NCBI GenBank assembly: GCA_045638125.1
Contig: JAZUAS010000073.1
Location: 1 to 11,099, forward strand
Length of the DNA: 11,099 nt
Reading direction: 5' to 3'
Source: SVTX01 sp045638125
Lineage (GTDB): Bacteria > Bacillota > Clostridia > Oscillospirales > CAG-272
Each line of letters opens with the position of its first letter. Position 1 is the stretch's first letter. The position numbers and the translations under genes were made by a program. The notes beneath the pieces are model-generated. The model was not told the origin of the DNA, did no database searches, and was given only the letters and a program-made list of their open reading frames with translations. Positions 6,362-11,099 of the stretch are shown piece by piece.

Positions 6362-9300
6362 ATGTTGAAATATTTTGATATCATAACAAAATTATCGGAT
6401 GTTGATAAAATTCGCATATTATGCGACATTAATACTTTGTCCGATAAAAAATTCAGAGCGCTTGGTATTCCCGAAGTGCGCATCGGAGATGTGGGCGCAC
6501 TTTGTGAAGATACTTATCCCTCACCCCGCGCACTGTCTAACACTTGGGATCTTTCTCTTGTGTCAAGTGTTGCGGACGATCTTTTTAAGATCGCAAGCTC
6601 TCGTGAAATGGGATTTGTAAAGGTCCCCGAACCCAGAGTTAGAATAAATCCGCATAGAATTCCTGTTTCGGAAGACCCGTTTTTAGGTGCGGAGATGTCA
6701 AAAGCATATCTTGCGGCTGCCCAGAGAGCGGGAATTGCCGTGGGAGTTGGAGGATTTGGAATTTACAATGACGAGGTCGAGTGGCTTGACGAGAAGACCG
6801 ACGAACGATTCATATACGAATACATAGTCAAGCCGTACGTCGAGGCGCTCTCGACTACGGGTTGCGCGGCGATATTTACAGAACCGGACACCACGGCTAA
6901 AAATTATAAGGCGCTCAATTCTTCTCTCATGAAAATGGTTTCCGAGGGAAAGATAGCGAAAACTGTTTGCGAGGATGTATTTATCGAGCGCTATACTTCG
7001 GCTAAAAATCTAACGGAGATCGAGGGCTCGCTTACCGAAAAGACTCCTGAAGGAAGGATGACAAAAAATGCTACGCCCTTGTGCGCTCGCGTTACTGCAG
7101 AAAAGACCGTGTCCTATATTAACCAAGGCGGACTTTTCTTTGAAGGCTCGGCGCTCGCTCTTGAGTCTGCATTATCAAGGTACAAGCAGCTTACAAAAAT
7201 GATAGAACACGGCACTTCTACCGTGGAAGAGTTGCAGGGTGAGGTCTTAAAGGGAAGAGCAATTTCCGAGGAGATGATCGATGACGCTCTTAATAGACTT
7301 CTGGATTTTGTTTTTGCAGTAAAGAGAAAGCCTAACTTGTCCCTTGTTGATACTGAGGAGTCGTTGGTAATAAAAGCCTCGGAACGCTCGGTCGTATTGC
7401 TTAAAAATCAAAATGGGCGCCTGCCGTTGAAAAGGTCTGAAAAGATAGCCTTTATAGGAGACGTTGCTATGCCGTCCGGTGGGGAAGAGTGCGCACTTGC
7501 CGATCAGCTTTCGGCTTTGTTGTTAGAGAGCGGATATCAAGTTGCAGGCTTTGAAAGAGGATATGATCTTTCCCTGGATAGAAGCGAAGATCTGGTAGCG
7601 GGAGCAGTGTCGCTCGCAAAAAGTGCCGACGTTGTTCTCCTGTTCCTCGGATTTTCCGATAAAAGAGCTTCAAGACTTCATAAAGAGAGAAGATTGTCTA
7701 TCCCTGCAAATCAAAAAAGGCTTTTGGAGGCGCTTGCGACCGAAAAGAGGAAGATCGTCGCAATATTGCCGTCCGATACTCCTGTTGACGTGGGATATTC
7801 AAATAACTGCGCTGCGATTCTTCTCTCTCCGATCAAAACGAGATTTTGCGCCAATGCGCTGCGAAATATTTTGAGCGGAAAGGTGAGTCCCTCAGGAAAG
7901 CTTGCTAATTCTCTTTATTTTGACGCCGAGCAAAGATACTTGGATTTCAAGACCAGACGCGTGAGAGACAAGCTTTGCGTGGGTCCGTTTATCGGATACC
8001 GTTATTACGATCACGCAGAGAGATTTGACGGATTTCCTTTTGGTCACGGCTTGAGTTATACGCGATTCTCTTATTCTTCATTGTCGGTTTCCGATAATGT
8101 CGTCAGCCTTACCGTGAAAAACGACGGGGCTATGGCAGGCATCGAGACCGTTCAGATGTATGTTGGATATGAGGATCTTGGCGCAATACGCCCCATAAAG
8201 GAGCTTTGCGGATTTGTGCGAGTCGAGCTTCGTCCCGGAGAGAAGAAAACCGTTAAGATTCCCTTGAGGATACCGGAAATATATTCACCGGAAAAAGGTG
8301 AATTTGTTGCAGAGTCCGGTAAATACACGGTGTATATAGGATCTTCGCTCAAGGATATCAGACTGCAAAAAGTTATTACAGCCGGATCACAGTCGCCTAA
8401 ATACGACGGGAAGAAGATCAGTGATTATATTTATTCGGAATCAAATATTAATTCCGACAACTTTAAATTGGAGGCTAAACTTAAAATTATGAAAAAGTCG
8501 ATATTTAATATTGTGGCGGGAGCGGCCGCTATGTCGCTTGCAATAATTTTAAAAATATATTGCGCTTTGAACGGATTTGATTCGGCGTTTTTTGAGGTTT
8601 TCTGTATAGTGCTTGGAATATCCTCGATCGCGTTCTTTGTAACTGAGGCTATAAGAAGAAGCAAGCTTAGAAAAGCTGAGAAAGCGGATTTGAACGAAAA
8701 GAACAGCAAAATGTTTGAAGATGCCGAGAAGATTTCCGGATACAACGCGGACAAAATGTTTGTTGACGAATTTGACACGGCAGATGAAGCCGTTACCACC
8801 GACACAGAGGAGCGCATAGAAGGCGTCGATTCGGAGTATCTGCGCTATATTGACAGAGAGGTTAATTTTGCCTCCGCCGCCGCTGAATTTGAAAAATTCG
8901 CCGGGGAAAGAGGATGCAAGATAAGCTCAAACGTAGTAAAGAACGTCTTTGCCGCACTTTCTGCGTCCAGACTTGTGATCGTTAAGGGCATGAATGACGA
9001 TGATTTCAAGGCGCTCCTTCTCATGCTTTCAAATTATTTTGAGTCACCTTTGTTTATCGATCGAGTAAATGATAGCTACAATAGCTGCGAGAGCGTTCTG
9101 TTTAAGACCGACGACCAAGGCAACAAGGTCAAAACAAACGTAAATTATGCTTTGGAGTCTGCGAGAAACAACGGACACAGTATTCATTTTGCCGCATTAA
9201 CTCAGGTCGTCGGCGCTAATATGCCCCTGTATTTCTCCTCTTATGTAAATTATGTAAAGAATCCTCTTGCAAATAATCACGTTACCGTTCTTAATGAGAG

Positions 9301-9841
9301 AAACGTAGAGGCTTCCTACTATATTCCCAAGAACGTTTGGTTTGTGATAAATCTTGCCGAGGGCGAGTCTGTTGGAGAGATTCCCGATTTCGTGTCTGAG
9401 GTTGCTACGGTCAATTTGTTTGATATTGCGGAGTGTGCTCCCAGTGAGCAGCTGTCCACCGTTCATAAGTTCAGCTATTATCAGCTCGATTGGCTTGTTG
9501 AGAGAACTGCATCAAGATTTGCAGTTGACGAGGACCTTTGGAAGAAGATAGACAGATTTGAGGAAAAGGTCAACAGTCAAACCCCCTTCCATATCGGAAA
9601 TAAGCTTTGGCTTTGCCTTGAAAAATTTGCATACGTTTATCTTGCGTGCGGTGGCGAGCAGATGAATGCCGTTGATGAGGCGGTTGCCGCAAAGCTGATA
9701 GTTCCCGTAATGCTGGCTCAAAAGGGAGTCGAGGCAGAGGACGGCAAGAGCCTTGATGAGACCGTTGAGGCTATATTTGGTGAAGACCGCGCAGAGGCTT
9801 GCAAGAGAGTTATCAAGGCGTGTGGATCGAATAGAGCATAA
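6362..9841 (+). CDS. GH3 glycoside hydrolase-like domain fused to a TM hairpin and an inactive AAA+ (McrB-like) domain
   Basis: 1159 residues; GGAG lies 6 bases before the ATG. Residues 1-325 match the GH3 barrel (LGIPEVRIGD, YPSPRALSNTWD, SEDPFLGAE, ISEEMIDDALNRLL). About 340-545 match the GH3 C-terminal domain (SVVLLKNQNGRLPL, VSPSGKLANS), which ends in IGYRYYD and FPFGHGLSYTRFSYS. About 585-668 is the usual FnIII-like domain (VKNDGAMAGIETVQMYV). There is no signal peptide. The substrate-binding Lys-His of the usual KHF motif is GGF (130-132); Asp205 in CEDVF may be the nucleophile of the usual SDW motif. TM helices at about 713-734 and 741-760 have basic residues on both outer flanks, so both ends should be cytoplasmic. 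Residues about 825-1120 align with the ATPase encoded downstream, but Walker A reads GMNDDDFK (876-883), Walker B Asp-Glu is Thr947-Gln948, and the Arg finger is Val1014. It is probably a pseudo-ATPase partner; GH3 activity is uncertain. Confidence 0.85.
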   Translation: MLKYFDIITKLSDVDKIRILCDINTLSDKKFRALGIPEVRIGDVGALCEDTYPSPRALSNTWDLSLVSSVADDLFKIASSREMGFVKVPEPRVRINPHRIPVSEDPFLGAEMSKAYLAAAQRAGIAVGVGGFGIYNDEVEWLDEKTDERFIYEYIVKPYVEALSTTGCAAIFTEPDTTAKNYKALNSSLMKMVSEGKIAKTVCEDVFIERYTSAKNLTEIEGSLTEKTPEGRMTKNATPLCARVTAEKTVSYINQGGLFFEGSALALESALSRYKQLTKMIEHGTSTVEELQGEVLKGRAISEEMIDDALNRLLDFVFAVKRKPNLSLVDTEESLVIKASERSVVLLKNQNGRLPLKRSEKIAFIGDVAMPSGGEECALADQLSALLLESGYQVAGFERGYDLSLDRSEDLVAGAVSLAKSADVVLLFLGFSDKRASRLHKERRLSIPANQKRLLEALATEKRKIVAILPSDTPVDVGYSNNCAAILLSPIKTRFCANALRNILSGKVSPSGKLANSLYFDAEQRYLDFKTRRVRDKLCVGPFIGYRYYDHAERFDGFPFGHGLSYTRFSYSSLSVSDNVVSLTVKNDGAMAGIETVQMYVGYEDLGAIRPIKELCGFVRVELRPGEKKTVKIPLRIPEIYSPEKGEFVAESGKYTVYIGSSLKDIRLQKVITAGSQSPKYDGKKISDYIYSESNINSDNFKLEAKLKIMKKSIFNIVAGAAAMSLAIILKIYCALNGFDSAFFEVFCIVLGISSIAFFVTEAIRRSKLRKAEKADLNEKNSKMFEDAEKISGYNADKMFVDEFDTADEAVTTDTEERIEGVDSEYLRYIDREVNFASAAAEFEKFAGERGCKISSNVVKNVFAALSASRLVIVKGMNDDDFKALLLMLSNYFESPLFIDRVNDSYNSCESVLFKTDDQGNKVKTNVNYALESARNNGHSIHFAALTQVVGANMPLYFSSYVNYVKNPLANNHVTVLNERNVEASYYIPKNVWFVINLAEGESVGEIPDFVSEVATVNLFDIAECAPSEQLSTVHKFSYYQLDWLVERTASRFAVDEDLWKKIDRFEEKVNSQTPFHIGNKLWLCLEKFAYVYLACGGEQMNAVDEAVAAKLIVPVMLAQKGVEAEDGKSLDETVEAIFGEDRAEACKRVIKACGSNRA
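8470..8491 (+). promoter_or_regulatory. Possible internal translation start within the GH3/AAA fusion
   Basis: GGAGG at 8470-8474 lies 14 bases before an in-frame ATG (8489-8491, Met710) that begins KKSIFNIVAGAAA, just ahead of the first TM helix. Translation from here would give a free 450-residue membrane pseudo-ATPase shaped like the downstream ATPase. The spacing is longer than usual, so this may be chance or a relic of a formerly separate gene. Confidence 0.25.
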
Positions 9842-9864
9842 GAGTAGTCTAAGGAGTACGATCA

Positions 9865-11099
9865 ATGTCATATATTTTTTCAATTTTTACAAATGCCGCC
9901 GTTAGTCAAGCGGCATTGGAGGCTCGCACGACCTTGATAGGAAGACTGACCTCTATGCCCGCCATAATTGCTTATTTTGTAGTCATTGTGGTCATCGTTG
10001 CTATATTGATCATTACGATCATGACCCAAGAGTCCAAAGAGCCCAAGGTGGAATATAGAGTAGCACCCGATCTTGTATCCAAGGATTCGGGAAAAGACGA
10101 AGAGCCGCAAGAGAATGGCGAGAGATTTTGCATGTTAAGCGAGATCGACAGGAACAGCACAAGATACGGACATCAAAGCTATGAAAAGGGAGTAGATCTC
10201 GAAAGCTTTTGCGAGGATTTCAGAAACTACGCCGCAAGCAAGCTGAAGCTGTATTATGATATAGACGATATAAGACGATTCGTAGCAGGACTTGCAGTAT
10301 CCAAGCTGGTAATACTTCAAGGTATGTCGGGAACAGGTAAAACCTCACTGGCACACGCATTCGGCTCGTTTATAGATAATAGCTCAACCGTAATACCCGT
10401 ACAGCCTATGTGGAAGGAAAGAACCGACCTTGTAGGATATTATAACGAGTTCACCAAGAGATTTAACGAAACTCTTCTGCTTGAGAAGATGTACGAGGCA
10501 AATTACAGTAAGGATATGTACATAACCGTTCTTGACGAAATGAACATAGCAAGAGTAGAGTATTACTTTGCTGAGTTTCTGTCTTTGCTTGAGCTGCCCG
10601 ACCCCAATGAAAGATACATCGACGTAGTGTCGGACAAGTGGGAGAGCGACCCGAAGCAGTTCAAGGATGGAAGGATCAAGCTTCCCGAGAATATGTGGTT
10701 TATAGGAACGGCAAATAACGACGACTCGACCTTTGCAATATCGGATAAGGTATATGACAGAGCGATGATACTTAATCTGGACGCAAAGAGCGAGAGATTT
10801 GCCGCACCTCACGTAGAAAAGAAGCCAATATCTTCAAAGCAGTTCGTAGAGCTTGTGGATAAGGCGATAAAGGAATTTGAGGCAAGCAGAAGAAATATCA
10901 AGCGACTTGAAGAGCTTGACAAATATCTGATAGATCATTTCCATATAACCTTTGGAAACCGAATAATGAAGCAGATAAGAACGTATATTCCCGTATACGT
11001 GGCATGCGGAGGAGACGAGCTGTGTGCGCTTGACGATATACTTTCGAAGAAGGTCATCAGAAAGCTTGAGACACAGAACCCCATATATCTGCGCAACTC
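9865..11099 (+). CDS. Membrane-anchored McrB-like AAA+ ATPase, 5' part
   Basis: The ATG at 9865 has AAGGAG 8 bases upstream, 23 bp after the fusion gene. The frame stays open to the window edge; 411 residues are visible. A membrane helix lies at about 32-53 (PAIIAYFVVIVVIVAILIIT), then an acidic linker to about 87, then a AAA+ module of the McrB/dynein-related (AAA_5) type. Walker A is GMSGTGKT (153-160). The McrB-typical PMWKERTDLVGYYN is at 181-194. Walker B is TVLDEMNIARVEYYF (221-235, Asp224-Glu225). The sensor-1 region is IGTANNDD (280-287), and Arg299 in DKVYDRA is a candidate arginine finger. FGNR (363-366) is a likely sensor-2 site. All catalytic residues look intact, so it should hydrolyse ATP or GTP as a ring. 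Unlike restriction McrB it has a TM anchor in place of a DNA-binding domain, and no McrC is visible. Its sequence matches the fusion's C-terminal half, suggesting a hetero-oligomer. Val codons shift towards GTA relative to its neighbour. Confidence 0.9.
   Translation, partial: MSYIFSIFTNAAVSQAALEARTTLIGRLTSMPAIIAYFVVIVVIVAILIITIMTQESKEPKVEYRVAPDLVSKDSGKDEEPQENGERFCMLSEIDRNSTRYGHQSYEKGVDLESFCEDFRNYAASKLKLYYDIDDIRRFVAGLAVSKLVILQGMSGTGKTSLAHAFGSFIDNSSTVIPVQPMWKERTDLVGYYNEFTKRFNETLLLEKMYEANYSKDMYITVLDEMNIARVEYYFAEFLSLLELPDPNERYIDVVSDKWESDPKQFKDGRIKLPENMWFIGTANNDDSTFAISDKVYDRAMILNLDAKSERFAAPHVEKKPISSKQFVELVDKAIKEFEASRRNIKRLEELDKYLIDHFHITFGNRIMKQIRTYIPVYVACGGDELCALDDILSKKVIRKLETQNPIYLRN

Noticed and set aside
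9865..11099. Reading the ATPase as a restriction McrB subunit
   Set aside because: The AAA+ motifs are McrB-like, but the N-terminus is a membrane anchor rather than a DNA-binding domain and no McrC gene is visible, so a classic McrBC restriction system is not supported.

Overview
The window looks like chromosomal DNA of a low-to-moderate-GC Firmicute, most likely an uncultured anaerobic gut or rumen Clostridia. The evidence is the clostridial-type homotetrameric glutamate synthase/NfnB-like flavoprotein, Gram-positive-style AAGGAG ribosome binding sites, sigma-A consensus promoters and a surface lipoprotein with a Thr/Ser/acidic stalk. This placement is inference; no rRNA or other marker gene is present.

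Layout. Bases 1-762 are the 3' end of a gltA-type NADPH-dependent oxidoreductase on the + strand. It ends in a strong 16-bp hairpin terminator (792-827) that also serves the convergent minus-strand gene, followed by a weaker + strand hairpin. Bases 869-3037 (minus) encode a 722-residue lipoprotein built from repeated OB-fold-like modules and one bacterial Ig-like module. A 340-bp divergent intergenic region holds two good promoters: one facing left for the lipoprotein, and a perfect TTGACA-17-TATAAT promoter facing right, whose -10 box sits inside an inverted repeat.

Bases 3378-11099 (+) form one tight run of five genes, with gaps of 58, 53, 38 and 23 bp and no convincing internal terminator. 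In order they are: a four-TM CvpA-like membrane protein with a large helical C-terminal domain; two small membrane proteins that appear to share a related beta-rich domain; a 1159-residue fusion; and an N-terminally membrane-anchored McrB-like AAA+ ATPase that runs off the right edge. The fusion joins a cytoplasm-type GH3 glycoside hydrolase (with altered catalytic motifs) to a two-TM hairpin and an AAA+-like domain.

The most interesting observation is that the C-terminal 450 residues of the fusion align, largely without gaps around the nucleotide site, with the ATPase encoded next to it. The fusion has lost the Walker A lysine, both Walker B acids, the sensor-1 Asn and the candidate arginine finger. 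The operon therefore appears to encode an active ATPase plus a dead paralogue carrying a GH3 domain, together with three further membrane proteins. I do not recognise this set as a described system. A membrane-bound hetero-oligomeric AAA+ complex with a carbohydrate-sensing or carbohydrate-processing module is a reasonable but unproven reading.
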